Counted from the stretch's first letter, positions 43,982 to 58,345 are shown. The stretch is 64,000 bases of DNA from Molanna angustata (GCA_963576475.1 OY754972.1:33146556-33210555); one strand, 5' to 3'. Notes: a model not told the origin generated them from the letters alone. Translations and numbers: made by a program.

Positions 43982-43994
43982 AACAGAGGAGGTA
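43982..43994 (+). promoter_or_regulatory. Polypurine tract of the LTR element
   Basis: AACAGAGGAGGTA directly abuts the first base of the 3' LTR, the position used to prime plus-strand DNA in LTR elements. Confidence 0.7.
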
Positions 43995-46985
<2,991 letters not shown>

Positions 46986-46989
46986 ATTC

Positions 46990-47175
46990 TAACCACCGTG
47001 GCACACTTGGCTTATGTGCTGTGCGGGTATCTTGAGTTCGATCCCCTGGTGATGAAAATTTTGTTCAAATTCATTTCACACGCAAATATCGCTATCTGGG
47101 CTGGAAACACTGGTCAGTTGGAAGAAATTGCCATTTGCAATAACACGCCACATGCGCAGGGTGCAAGGGAAGGTA
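46990..47175 (+). mobile_element. tRNA-derived SINE (candidate)
   Basis: TGGCACACTTGG (46999-47010) fits the RNA polymerase III A box with one mismatch. AGTTCGATCCC (47035-47045) fits the B box. The spacing between box starts is 36 bases, shorter than in a normal tRNA. The stretch is GC-richer than its surroundings and ends in GCGCAGGGTGCAAGGGAAGG. A 61-codon ORF over it is fortuitous. No target duplication was found. Confidence 0.5.
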
Positions 47176-47460
47176 AATTATGATTTATTTTAAGAGGCTA
47201 TAGTAGGCTATATAGTATATATTGAAAATAATTTCCCTAATACCCACAAAAGATACGTCTTTAAAATAAAGGAGAGTTTGTATTTACATTTTAATTCTAT
47301 TTCATAAGTTTTCTTTAATATTTTTCTTGTATAAAAAGTTTTAATAAAACCCTTTTTTATTCTTTTACTGTACGTAATTAAAAAACTCCAGGGCCTATGA
47401 GGTAGATTTGTATTTCAATCGAAAGAGAATATAAAAATGTACCGGCTGAGTTTTTTATTA

Positions 47461-48505
47461 CTAGTTGCATGTAACACATGAGATCCAACTGTCGACAGCG
47501 ATAGTATGTATAGTTGAAGAATAAGTACCAAACCCATAAATACAAATTATTTTTATTTTATGATATTTAGTTTTCTATACAACACATGTACCTAGGTAGT
47601 CAAGATAGGATAGTATGGAGGTCAGTCTTTTTTTCCTACCCGGAATATGAAAACAGCATGATGGTATATGTATATTGTATGTTTAGAGATGAAGTATCAA
47701 ACTATTAAGTCTTCTTTGATATTGTGTATAGGTGACTACCATACAAATTGTATGAAGCGATGTCGTCACTAAATTCAATTTTTATAAAAATTGTTAAAAA
47801 AAATTTGAGATGTACTGCTACAATGTTAATACTTTTTATATAAAATTAAATTATCTAGTTGGGGTGTTTCGGCTTTTTTCGATATTTTAAAAATAATTGG
47901 AAATATAGGCAGTTAAACTCATAAATTTATCATAAAAAAAATACTTTTCTTAATAAAAAATGTTTGAGAAATCCTGGAATTTTTTCGAAAAAACTAATTT
48001 GAGATTTTGTATTTGTCTATGTTTTTACCAATTTTCAGCGTTCTAGCTTTTATGGTTTCTGAGATAAAGGGAAAAATAAAATAAAAATTCAAAAGTTGAT
48101 AACCCCTGACTGAAACAAAAATTCAAAATTCCGAGTATAAAAGTTTTGTAGGCCTGTAACTGTTTATATATTCTGAAATTTTAGGCTCTGTGAATTGAGC
48201 GGATCAAAAGTTATAAGGGGGGGACGGACACACACACACACAGACATACACACACACAGACACACACACACACACACACACACAGACACACACACAGACA
48301 CACGAAATGTTCTATTCCGAATTCTGAGTAAATCCGTGTATGGAACATATATGCTGCGAAGCCTCTAAGTTGGTGTTTTTTGACTTCAAAGTTGGAAAAG
48401 CCGTGAAAAAAGTAGACCTCTCCATACAATTCTCGCGTATTCTGGCTTGATACATTGTCGATATGTTAAGAGAACAAAGTTCTCCTGAACAAATCGACAG
48501 TTGGA
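47461..48505 (-). mobile_element. Non-autonomous Helitron-like element, copy C (full length)
   Basis: Minus-strand start TCCAACTGTCGATTTGTTC at 48505, end hairpin and CTAG at 47461. The flank after CTAG is T. It is very similar to copies A and D, including the conserved non-coding ORF at 48211-48429 and a TG tract with its own interruption pattern. Confidence 0.75.
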
Positions 48506-48555
48506 AAATTTTGTCTATAGTTAATAGGGAACATTCACCTTATTTTCTTTTACCA

Positions 48556-49605
48556 CTAGTTGCATGTAACACATGAGATCCAACTGTCGATAGCGATAGT
48601 ATGTATAGTTGAAGAATATGTACCAAACTATAAACCCATAGATACAAATTATTGAATATTTTCAGATATTTTGTTTTCTATACAACATATGTAGGTATGT
48701 ATGTCAAGATAGGATAGTATGGAGGAAGATCCTTTTTCCTACCCAGAATATGCAAATAGCATGATGGTATGTATGTATGTTTGGAGATGACGTATCAAAC
48801 TATTAAGTCTTCTTACATATTGTGTATAGGCGACTGCCATACAAAATGTATGAAGCGATGTCGTCACTAAATTCAATTTTTAAAAAAATTGTTAAAAAAA
48901 AATTGAGATCTTCTACTACAATGTTAATATTTTTTATAGAAAATTAAATTATCTAGTTGGGGTGTTTCGGCTTTTTTCGATAATTGTAAAAGTTTTGGAA
49001 ATATAGGCAGTTAAACTCATAAATTTATCATAAAAAAAATATTTTTCTTAATAAAAAATGTTTGAGAAACCCTGGAATTTTTTTGAAAAAACTAATTTGA
49101 GATTTTGTATTTGTCTATGTTTGTACCAATTTTCAGCGTTCTAGCGTTTATGGTTTCTGAGATATATGGAAAAATAAAATAAAAATTCAAAAGTTGATAA
49201 CCCCTGACTGAAACAAAAATTCAAAATTCCGAGTATAAAAGTTTTGTAGGCCTGTAACTGTTTATATATTCTGAAATTTTAGGCTCTGTAAATTGAGCGG
49301 ATCAAAAGTTATAAGGGGGGGACGGACACACAGACACACACACACACACAGACACACACACACACACACAGACACACACACAGACACACACACACAGACA
49401 CACGAAATGTTCTACTCCGAATTCTGAGTAAATCCGTGTATGGAACATATATGCTGCGAAGCCTCTAAGTTGGTGTTTTTTGACTTCAAAGTTGGAAAAG
49501 CCGTGAAAAAAGTAGACCTCTCCATACAATTCTCGCGTATTCTGGCTTGATACAATGTCGATATGTTAAGAGAACAAAGTTCTCCTGAACAAATCGACAG
49601 TTGGA
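48556..49605 (-). mobile_element. Non-autonomous Helitron-like element, copy D (full length)
   Basis: Same orientation as copy C and only 50 bases away. On the minus strand the 5' flank ends in A, the element runs TCCAACTGTCGAT to CTAG, and the 3' flank begins with T, an exact A|T insertion. It is nearly identical to copy A over its length, so it is young. Confidence 0.78.
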
Positions 49606-50063
49606 TTACTATTCATGCTATTTCGAAAAAACCTCTAAAATTTGCCATTTTTTCACGAAAAAGGGTTTTATGTCACATATTAGGTGATATGCAATATGTT
49701 TTCGTGTTTCATACATAAGAAGGTAATTTAGTGTGCATTTTTGTGTACATTCGTATACTCAGGATATACAAGAGCCTATCAGAAAGCTAATCGAGGAAGT
49801 AGTTCTAAGACAGCGTTGGTTCTTAATTTACCTTATAGCTTATTTAAAGATATAAATATTACTTACTTGGTTTTTTCTTGAAAATGTAAATTTAATTTTC
49901 TAAAAGAATATTGGTACGCATAGCATTACATATCATTGTGACAAAATCGTTTCATATAATTTGTATGGCGGAACAGGCACATAATATATAGGGGGTAGGT
50001 ACTTAATGGTTTGATACTTCATCTTCATACATAGGTACATATATACCATCAAATTGTTTACAA
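49606..50063. other. Unassigned sequence with a decayed Helitron-like patch
   Basis: 49945-50052 weakly resembles the Helitron stretch around 1020-1110 (TTTCATATAATTTGTATGG, a TTTGATACTTCATCT stretch, ATACATA). The rest is unrecognised. Confidence 0.35.
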
Positions 50064-50227
50064 AGGCCCAGTATTTCAGTCGGCCCTTAGGAGTTTAACT
50101 CAAGTTTAACAAAAATATTGCGTATTTCAGTACCTAATCTTCCCTTAAATACGTCACAAAACGACAAATATTTAACTCAACGTTTCTGGCGGATCGCGTG
50201 TCTTAATCTTGAGTTAAGTATTGCTTC

Positions 50228-50262
50228 TAGTCTTTTATTTATTTATTTATTTATTTATTTTA
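50228..50262 (-). repeat. LINE 3' tail, (AAATA)/(AAAT)n
   Basis: TTTATTTATTTATT on the plus strand directly downstream of the LINE reading frame. It is the simple-repeat tail typical of the 3' end of such elements. Confidence 0.7.
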
Positions 50263-51355
50263 TTTATTATGTAAACAGACAGTTACATTTACTTATTTTA
50301 CTAACATACATAATATGACATGTGAACCAATTAAGTTTACAAGTATAATCGTTATTATATTTACAAAAAGAAGTAGTTTTGAGGAAGGGAGTAGGAAAGT
50401 AGGAAAAGGGGAACACACGTACACCACCTAACCACGAAGCAGTAATCTAGAAATTGAACATTTAAATACGTTTAAGGAGTTATTGAAAAGGTCTATTTCA
50501 TTAAAGAACACGTTATAGTTACAACACGTTCTATATATGTAGGAGTTCTGAGCATAATTAGTACTACAATTAGGTGGCCTAAATGTATGAGTCTTTCTAG
50601 TAAGCCTATTTGGTGCATGAAAGTTTAATTTAGATAATAACTCACTAGAATCCGTTATACAGTTCACCAACTTATATAAGTAAGACATGTCAGCTACAGT
50701 TCGCCGGGCTTCTAAGGTAGTTAATTTATGATATTGGGCTGATTGTGCGGGATCAACAAAAGAACGTCTGCTTCTATAATCTAAATGTTTTAAGAATTTA
50801 TTTTGTATATTTTCTAATCTGTTTATATGCGTGACGTAATGTGGGTTCCATACAACAGACGCATATTCAATACAATTACGGACATAGCAACAGTACAGTG
50901 ATTTTAGAGTACCCGTGGACTTGAACGGCCTTGATACCCTAATTATGAAATTCAATTGTTTAAAAGCCTTGTCTATAATATAGTCAATATGGCTTTTAAA
51001 TGTCATCTTCGTATCCACAATAACTCCAAGGTCCCTAATTTCATGCTTTCTAATAAGAATCTTTCCGTTAATTGTATACTCATGAGAAATTGGGGTTTTG
51101 GAGCGCGTAAAGGTGATATTATTACATTTTTCAATATTAAGAAATAATTGGTTATTTGAGCAATATACAGAAAGGCGATTTAAATCTGCTTGTAATGCGA
51201 TTATGTCATTCCGGTTGCATATTTTCTTGAAAATTTTCATGTCGTCCGCATAAACGAGGAAGTTAGACGAGCGGAAACAGCTAGATACATCATTTATATA
51301 CAAACTAAATAGAATTGGTCCTTTGTCTTTTTCGCCAGGTGGCGTACTAATCGCC
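50228..51355 (-). pseudogene. 5'-truncated Jockey/CR1-like LINE: reverse transcriptase C-terminal half
   Basis: A minus-strand frame from about 51351 to a stop at 50428. Residues upstream of the RT core read GPILFSLYIND, followed by the catalytic YADD (51241-51252), then NIEKCNNITF and the thumb/C-terminal region (LGVIVDTKMTFKSHI, NCIEYASVVWNP, LENIQNKFLKHL). In the family this enzyme copies its RNA at a nicked target. Endonuclease and the N-terminal RT domains are missing, and the copy ends near 51355, so this is a typical truncated insertion. The frame itself is still open, suggesting moderate youth. The 3' end carries an AAATA-type tail at 50228-50262. Confidence 0.85.
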
Positions 51356-52179
51356 GCACGCTTTAATGTTTTATTTCATTTTATACTACAAATAACTATG
51401 CATAATAATTATAATCATGATTTATTTTTGTTGTTAAAATAAAAGACTTGATATAGAAGTGGTTCATGTATTTAATATTTATTTTCTTTTTTACATAATT
51501 ATAATGTATTGCATGACAACAAACGAAATAAACTGTCAGCCATAATGAAACGTCAGGCACGCAACTTTATTTTTGCGATGTTTTTTCATCCCACTTTTTA
51601 AATTGATCCATCCTGTTTCTATATATATAATGTGTATTCTTAAATTTTCTACATAAGACACTATTTTACCATTATCACTTAGTTCCATATCCATCTGTAA
51701 AATTTACATACATTTTGCATTGAAGTACTACGTACGTAGTACATATTCAATGACATTTTTTCACTGCAATGTTTGATTTTAATTAAAAAAAACATCGATC
51801 GGTATAAAAAATTGAAAAAGTAACATGCTGTGTAATGAAACAAATAAAATAATGTGTTGTTATAATAATAAAATAATATTTAGTCACAGCTTCGCGTCAC
51901 GTATCATTTAAGGTTATTACAATTTTGACAGATGCGTTATAGACAATAACCATAGAAAAACGTAAAATATATCTATAGTTGAAGATTACGTAACTGACGT
52001 TTCATTTTGCACTGAAATACGCGAATGAAATTTAATCTTCCCTAAACTTTTAACTTGGATTACCAAATCCAACGATTTAAGGGCCAACTGAAATCTCGGG
52101 CCATAATCGGAATAGGAAAAAAGGACTGAAATCCACACTACCGTATCCTGAAATTATAGCATATTTTGTATTGAAAAAA

Positions 52180-52259
52180 AAAGTTTGGTATGTATTCTTC
52201 AACTATAGGTACATATTATCGTCATCGGTAGTTGTATTTCATGTGTTACATGTAACTAG
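52180..52259 (+). mobile_element. Helitron-like 3'-terminal fragment
   Basis: TTGGTATGTATTCTTCAACT, then diverged subterminal GGTAGTTG and the hairpin CATGTGTTACATG followed by TAACTAG. Confidence 0.6.
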
Positions 52260-52450
52260 TCAATATTGTTTTTTCTCCTCACTAACCCAAGGGGATATAG
52301 TGGGGAGTTATGATTTCGCAATTATTGAGGCTATTTTTTATTGCAGATTATCAACTAGTATCATGTGAGATTTTATTCTGAAAGTTTCATCACAATATAT
52401 CTGTGTGTGTGCTATGTGCTCTATCTTAGTTTATTTTACTTTATCGATTA

Positions 52451-53415
52451 TCCAACTGTCGATTCGTTCTCTGAATGAATCGATATTATTAATCCAAGAT
52501 GCGTGTACGAAGGAACATTTTTTATGGCGTAGTGGACTTTTTGCATGCTAATAACACCAACTAGAGGCCTCGCAGCATATATGTTCCCATACATGGATTT
52601 ACTCAGAATTCGGAGTAGAACATTTTATGTGAGTTTTGTGTGTGTGTGTGTCTGTGTCTGTCTGTCTGTGTGTCCATCCCCCCTTATAACTTTTGATCCG
52701 CTCAATTTACAGAGCCCAAATTTTCAGAATATATAGATAGTTATAGGCCTACAAAACTTTTATACTCGGAATTTTGAATTTTTGTTTCAGTCAGGGGTTA
52801 TCAACTTTATTTTTCCATATATCTCAGAAACCATAAAAGCTAGAACGCTGAAAATTGGTATAAACATAGACAAATACAAAATCTTAAATAAGTTTTTTTA
52901 AAATATTCCAGGGTTTCTCAAACATTTTTTACTAAGAAAAATATTTTTTATGATAAATTTATGAGTTTAACTGCTTATATTTCCAATTTTTTTAAAAATA
53001 TCGAAAAAAGCCGAAACACCCCAACTAGATAATCTAATTTTCTATAAAAAATATTAGCGTTGTATTAGCACATCTCAATTTTTTTTAACAATTATTATAA
53101 AAATAGAATTTAGTGACGATATTGCTTCATATAAATTGTACACACAATATCTAAGAAGACTTAATAGTTTGATACTAATCTCCAAACAAACATACATACC
53201 ATCATGCTGTTTTCATATTTTGAGTAGGATCAAAGGACTGACCTCCATACTATCCTATCTCGACATACATACCTAGGTACATGTGTTGCATAGAAAACCA
53301 AATAACTTAAAATATTAAATAATTTGTATTTATGGGTTTATAGTTTGGTACTAATTCTTCAACTATACGTACTATCGCCATCGACAGTTGGATCTCATGT
53401 GTTACATGCAACTAG
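52451..53415 (+). mobile_element. Non-autonomous Helitron-like element, copy E (full length)
   Basis: Starts TCCAACTGTCGATTCGTTC after an A and ends in the hairpin and CTAG before a T. It carries the extra segment GGCGTAGTGGAC near the 5' end that is shared with the fragment at 35850-35967, marking a subfamily distinct from copies A, C and D. Inserted in repeat family X. Confidence 0.75.
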
Positions 53416-53490
53416 TAGACTAAAGTACTCATTAGATTTCTTTCATATTTTTCAATTTTGTATAATATCTAATACTCGCTTAGACCCCAT

Positions 53491-54023
53491 CTTCCGTGGG
53501 CAGACTGACATTTTAATTTCTTCCCGATGTGAGGACTCGAATTTCAATCTCGTGGATTGTTCCCGATTATTGGACCACGCAATTCCTTACTGGACACAGC
53601 AGTTTCAAAAGTTATTTCTTTCGTTTTCACTTATCCGATTCGTCCTCATGTCAGCTTTGTGATAACCCTGAACAGACTTCTGAGCATATCCTATGGGAAT
53701 GCACTAACTTCTCCGTGTCAACTTTCCAACGAGAACTCTACAACTATGTCCGAGGGAATTTCTTTGGACCCATTGTAGCCACGAAGAGCAACTTTAGGGC
53801 TTTCAAGACTTTCTGTTTAAATTCGGTGCACTATTATCTTCACTATCACTGAGCAGTGAGCCAGTTGTTTCAACATGATTAACTCCCTTTGGCACATTAA
53901 GTGCAGTGTCTGCAAGGTTTTAGAGTTCTCCGGACTCTTCGTATGTTCTTTCAGAGTTTTGCAAGGGGCCGTTATTAGCCCCCCATAAGCAGAACGGGTG
54001 GTGGGGGGGGGGGGGGGGAGAAC
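53491..54023 (+). pseudogene. 3' end of an R1/Jockey-type LINE, with 9-bp target-site duplication
   Basis: A frame of 107 codons (53529-53852) contains FLTGHSSFKSYFFRF, then a zinc knuckle CQLCDNPEQTSEH..C (C-x2-C-x8-H-x4-C), the usual C-terminal end of R1-like and Jockey-like ORF2 proteins. AGACCCCAT stands on both sides (53482-53490 and 54024-54032) and the paralogue at 57185-57757 has one such site, fixing the boundaries. Only the C-terminus survives. The 3' UTR ends in a run of 16 G and GAGAAC. Confidence 0.8.
54003..54018 (+). repeat. Poly-G tract of 16
   Basis: Uninterrupted G run at the 3' end of the nested LINE. Length may be affected by sequencing error. Confidence 0.85.
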
Positions 54024-54235
54024 AGACCCCATAAGATTTTGAAGGATATCTGAATAGTGCTTTTCAATTTTTTTAACTGTCAAATATTTCAAAGTGACCC
54101 CAAGCTCAGCAAACTGAAAATTTTAAAATCTGCTGAATATTTTCCACAAAAAAATTGAATACTTTATAGAAAGACTTGTAGTGAGGAGTTAAGCGTTGAC
54201 CATAACCCACTCGTTTTTTATCGCACCAATCACGC

Positions 54236-54761
54236 TCACATAGTTTTAAATTTCACAAGATCGATACATATACATATTTTGAACTCGGTTTGCACTGATC
54301 GTAGCACTACAGCACTAGCGGGACACGAGCAGTCTGGCAGTGAATAGTTAGTTGTGGTGCAACTCTGGGTTATGGTACGATGACCTAGATTATACTAAAC
54401 AATTTACCCCATTTCATCTGATTTACCTAATAACAATATTATTATTGCCTACATAACAACCTACTATATAATAATATCTAGGTAGGTACTTATTTTTGTA
54501 TGACAAAGACCAAATGGCACGAAACTCGTGAATATTTACGATGCAAATAAAACTGCGTGTTGTTTCGACGATATGACGAATTTGTACACAATAGGAGATG
54601 GTCGGTAGGCGTATTTACCTTTCCGTGTTGATTAGGAGGCAAGTACTGCCTCTAATAGGCACTAGTTTGTAGCGCTAATGCACTTAAAAACTCGTGTTGA
54701 ATTCAAGGCACGTGTCCTCCAAATGCACACGGTTTAGAAACGTAAACTGTTCCTGCTAATA
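54236..54761. other. Unassigned sequence
   Basis: No recognised gene or repeat. Slightly GC-richer around 54300-54360. Confidence 0.4.
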
Positions 54762-54813
54762 CCTACATACTATCGCTATCGACAGTTGGATCTCATGTGT
54801 TACATGTAACTAG
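54762..54813 (+). mobile_element. Helitron-like 3' tip only
   Basis: 52 bases: ACTATCGCTATCGACAGTTG, GATCT, the CATGT-GTT-ACATG hairpin and TAACTAG before T. Essentially identical to the last 52 bases of the full copies. Confidence 0.7.
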
Positions 54814-54840
54814 TCAAGGTCTAATGTCAATGTTTAAAAT

Positions 54841-55110
54841 ATGATTCATCGCTGAGTCACTCAACAAGAAGAAGTCCTTGAAATCTCCCGCGTACGTCCT
54901 AAGGTCACACTCGGACACAATGTGGTCCAAGGTCTGTCTATCCGCCCCGCAGTCGCATCTAGGGTAGTCCAACAAAAAGTCAGAGCACATCTGCCATGTC
55001 TAGTTCGGATTCTATTTAAGGCTGTCCAGACTTTACGTGGCTGATCGAATCCAGGCGGTTTAATTGATATGCAGGGCAGGCCATGGTTCACCGGGTCCGA
55101 GGCCTCCTCC
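54841..55110 (-). pseudogene. C-terminal end of a LINE ORF2, frameshifted
   Basis: On the minus strand one frame encodes VWTALNRIRTRHGRC and a second, shifted frame continues with a CDCGADRQTLDH..C zinc knuckle and AGDFKDFFL. The two make sense only as one ORF2 C-terminus broken by a frameshift near 54985. The layout resembles the fragment at 53529-53852 but the sequence is a different family. No RT domain remains. Confidence 0.7.
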
Positions 55111-55129
55111 CATCTGACTCTCTATGTAT

Positions 55130-55293
55130 GTCTCCATGATGCTCATCACATTTCATGTAGATTTTGACAAGAAAACCTACTTGTGCTATTATTTTATTAT
55201 TTTTGTTTATTTTACTATTATTATTATTGTATCTAAACTTTGTTTTGTTATGATGTGTTTGTGATTGACCCATACGATAAATAAATAAATAAA
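55130..55293 (+). mobile_element. LINE 3' UTR with (TAAA)n tail (candidate)
   Basis: T-rich sequence ending in ATGATGTGTTTGTGATTGAC, then CCATACGATAAATAAATAAA. A (TAAA)n end is typical of LINE 3' termini. No coding part is attached. Confidence 0.4.
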
Positions 55294-55367
55294 TGTAACT
55301 AGTTATACAAAATATACAAACACTTTCATACATAGGTATATTTTTCAATTTTTTTATCACAAGGTAT

Positions 55368-56620
55368 ATATCACATATTATCACCTGTTTTATTTTCATA
55401 TCACATATCACCTGTTATATTTTCATATCACATATCACCTGTTATATTTTCATATCATATATCACCTGTTATATTTTCATATCACATATCACCTGTTATA
55501 TTTTCATATCATATATCACCTGTTATATTTTCATATCACATATCACCTGTTATATTTTCATATCATATATCACCTGTTATATTTTCATATCACATATCAC
55601 CTGTTATATTTTCATATCATATATCACCTGTTATATTTTCATATCACATATCACCTGTTATATTTTCATATCATATATCACCTGTTATATTTTCATATCA
55701 CATAGCACCTGTTATATTTTCATATCATATATCACCTGTTATATTTTCATATCACATAGCACCTGTTATATTTTCATATCACATATCACCTGTTATATTT
55801 TCATATCACATATCACCTGTTATATTTTCATATCATATATCACCTGTTATATTTTCATATCACATAGCACCTGTTATATTTTCATATCATATATCACCTG
55901 TTATATTTTCATATCACATATCACCTGTTATATTTTCATATCATATATCACCTGTTATATTTTCATATCACATATCACCTGTTATATTTTCATATCATAT
56001 ATCACCTGTTATATTTTCATATCACATAGCACCTGTTATATTTTCATATCATATATCACCTGTTATATTTTCATATCACATAGCACCTGTTATATTTTCA
56101 TATCACATATCACCTGTTATATTTTCATATCATATATCACCTGTTATATTTTCATATCACATATCACCTGTTATATTTTCATATCATATATCACCTGTTA
56201 TATTTTCATATCACATATCACCTGTTATATTTTCATATCATATATCACCTGTTATATTTTCATATCACATAGCACCTGTTATATTTTCATATCATATATC
56301 ACCTGTTATATTTTCATATCACATAGCACCTGTTATATTTTCATATCACATATCACCTGTTATATTTTCATATCATATATCACCTGTTATATTTTCATAT
56401 CACATATCACCTGTTATATTTTCATATCATATATCACCTGTTATATTTTCATATCACATATCACCTGTTATATTTTCATATCATATATCACCTGTTATAT
56501 TTTCATATCACATAGCACCTGTTATATTTTCATATCATATATCACCTGTTATATTTTCATATCACATAGCACCTGTTATATTATTATATCACATATCACC
56601 TGTTTTATTTTCATATCACA
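55368..56620 (+). repeat. 27-bp minisatellite, about 46 copies, with 54-bp and 243-bp periods
   Basis: The core ATCACCTGTTATATTTTC recurs every 27 bases. Units mostly alternate TATCACATATCACC and TATCATATATCACC, giving a 54-bp dimer. A third variant, CATAGCACC, occurs at 55701, 55755, 55863, 56025, 56079, 56268, 56322, 56511 and 56565. The last three pairs are 243 bases (nine units) apart. The first and the last unit both carry CCTGTTTTATTTTC instead of CCTGTTATATTTTC. Confidence 0.95.
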
Positions 56621-57184
56621 TTTTTTACTATTATCAACGGGAAACAACATCACGAAATGCTACACAATAAAGTATTTTTTATAATTAAAACAATAATTAA
56701 TATGAAAAGAGGCTGACTGAGGTAGAAGAGAATGTGAGGTCGATTTGTGTTGGCGATATTGAAGTTAGTTGCGGGTTACACTGTAGTGTCACTTTTAGTT
56801 TAGATCACCCATTCTTAATGGGTGATGAATTAAAATTTATGAAAAAAGTCGGGCTAAACATACAGACATACAAAATTGTTGTTGTAATCTTTAATATAAT
56901 ATATTACCGGTGTAGAATAGTGTTTCCATTATTTTCTTTTATCATAGTTTTCGTGTGTACCGCAAGAGGCGGTAATCGAAATTACAACAGGCAACAATAA
57001 CATTTAAAATAGCTCAGCACCACAGACCAATAATCTATAGACATGACCAATGCAAAATTTCTTGGCACAAACCGCCACCAAAATTTGGTCGCATTCAATA
57101 TAATGTATTTGAATATTTTCTAAATGGTTCGGAAAAAAATGAAACAGTACTGAACACTTATATAAAAAAGTAATTAGGCACATG
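56621..57184. other. Unassigned sequence with an 88-codon ORF of unknown status
   Basis: The ORF 56734-57000 (+) begins MRSICVGDIEVSC and has a hydrophobic stretch around residues 48-76 (VVVIFNIIYY, FPLFSFIIVFVC). It matches nothing I recognise, and an ORF this long is not unusual by chance. No promoter or splice evidence. Confidence 0.3.
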
Positions 57185-57757
57185 TTAAACGAGCGGGTTG
57201 TGGCCAACGCTAAACTCTTCACTAACAAGTCATTCTATAAAGTATTCAAATTTTGTATGGAAAATATTCAGCATTTTCATGAAATGAGTTTGTTACATTA
57301 TTTTTTATTTGAATATTTTATTATGAAAACTTAATAACTCTTCAATGCCGTTTTATGAAATTGATTTTACCAATTTGAAAATAAAAATTTCAAATTTTAA
57401 GTTTCCTAAGCTTGGAGTCACTTAAAAAAAAAATTACAGTTAAATTTTTTTTTAACTTAACAGTTAAAAAAAATGAGCACTATTCAGATATCCTTCAAAA
57501 TCTAATGAGGTCTAAACGAGTATTAGATATACATATTTGCAAAATTTGAAAGCAATCGAATGAGTAGGTACTTTAATCGATAAAGTAAAATAAACACGCC
57601 GTACACAGCACATAGCACACACACACACACACACACAGATACATTGTGATGAAACTTTCAGAATACAATCTCAGTATGATACAAGTTGATAATCTGCAAT
57701 AAAAAAATAGCCTTAAAAATAACTCCCCACTATATCCCCTTGGGTTAGTGAGGAGTA
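57185..57757 (-). mobile_element. Repeat family X, uninterrupted copy
   Basis: On the minus strand it starts CTCCTCACTAACCCAAGGGG and ends at the ACCCGCTCGTTT motif, spanning both insertion sites found in the copy at 52268-54235. It includes a (CA)n tract at 57609-57638, with a shorter TGTGTGTG at the matching place of the other copy. Length about 573 bp. No coding capacity. Confidence 0.75.
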
Positions 57758-58345
57758 AAAATAATACTTTTACTGCTATGTACCTATAAATGTTTCATTA
57801 ATACCTATCCAATTTATATTTGAACATTGAATGTGTCTGTATTTCATATTTATTATACCTTGACATAAAGTCATGGTTTTTTATCAGATCTGTATATTAT
57901 TTACTCAGAAGTCACCAACCATTGTGAATGTGGTGCCTTTTTTTGCACTTTTGACCACTCAATAGTTAAGAACCACTGGTTTAGATCACCATACCCTGTT
58001 CAGTTAACACCTCCATATAATATATAAACACACATAGGTAGGTAGGTACATTGGCCCCCAACGGCATTGGCCCAGTTATACCTAACGGTGACCGCTTTAT
58101 CTCATCAGACTGATCTGATCGAACCAACACCACCCTTGGGCAGATTGGATCTTGGATGTGTCAAGGTTAATTAAACAAACTATATTGTGGCACCACTATC
58201 AGACATTTTCGGAAGGATTTTTATTAACAAATAATAGGTAGGTATGTACGTCTTGATTGTTAAACTAGGTACCTAATTGTAATATTCTACAACAGTAGGT
58301 ACCTATTTGTTGTTGCATTTTATTTATTGCCGGGACAAAAAATAT
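57758..58345. other. Unassigned sequence
   Basis: No gene recognised. GTAGGTAGGTAC-like short repeats near 58037. GC-richer patch at 58050-58160. Confidence 0.4.

Larger units (their letters stand above)
50064..52113. mobile_element. DNA transposon with inverted termini, host of a nested LINE (candidate)
   Basis: The left end reads GGCCCAGTATTTCAGTCGG then CCCTTA. The right end on the opposite strand reads GGCCCGAGATTTCAGTTGG then CCCTTA. A second inverted motif, CGTATTTCAGT, lies about 70 bases in on both sides, with TAATCTTCCCT-like sequence near it. The element has no transposase. Its interior is mostly filled by the LINE at 50228-51355. I could not identify a clear target duplication. 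Confidence 0.45.
52268..54235 (+). mobile_element. Repeat family X, copy interrupted by a Helitron and a LINE
   Basis: Segments 52268-52450, 53416-53490 and 54033-54235 together match, in order, the minus-strand repeat at 57185-57757. The first segment runs to TTTACTTTATCGATTA. The second resumes at TAAAGTACTCATTAG and reaches ATCTAATACTCGCTTAGACC. The third continues with AGATTTTGAAGGATATCTG and ends at ACCCACTCGTTT. The two breaks coincide exactly with Helitron copy E and the LINE at 53491-54023. No coding sequence. Class unknown. Confidence 0.75.

Noticed and set aside
53529..53852. Telomere-specific LINE (TRAS/SART type)
   Set aside because: The C-terminal knuckle is too generic, and the insertion site is repeat X, not TTAGG repeats.
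55368..56620. CRISPR-like 27-bp repeats
   Set aside because: Head-to-tail repeats without spacers in a eukaryotic context; a minisatellite.
56734..57000. Possible small membrane protein gene
   Set aside because: No homology, no splice or promoter signal, and chance ORFs of this size occur throughout the window. Kept only as a note.
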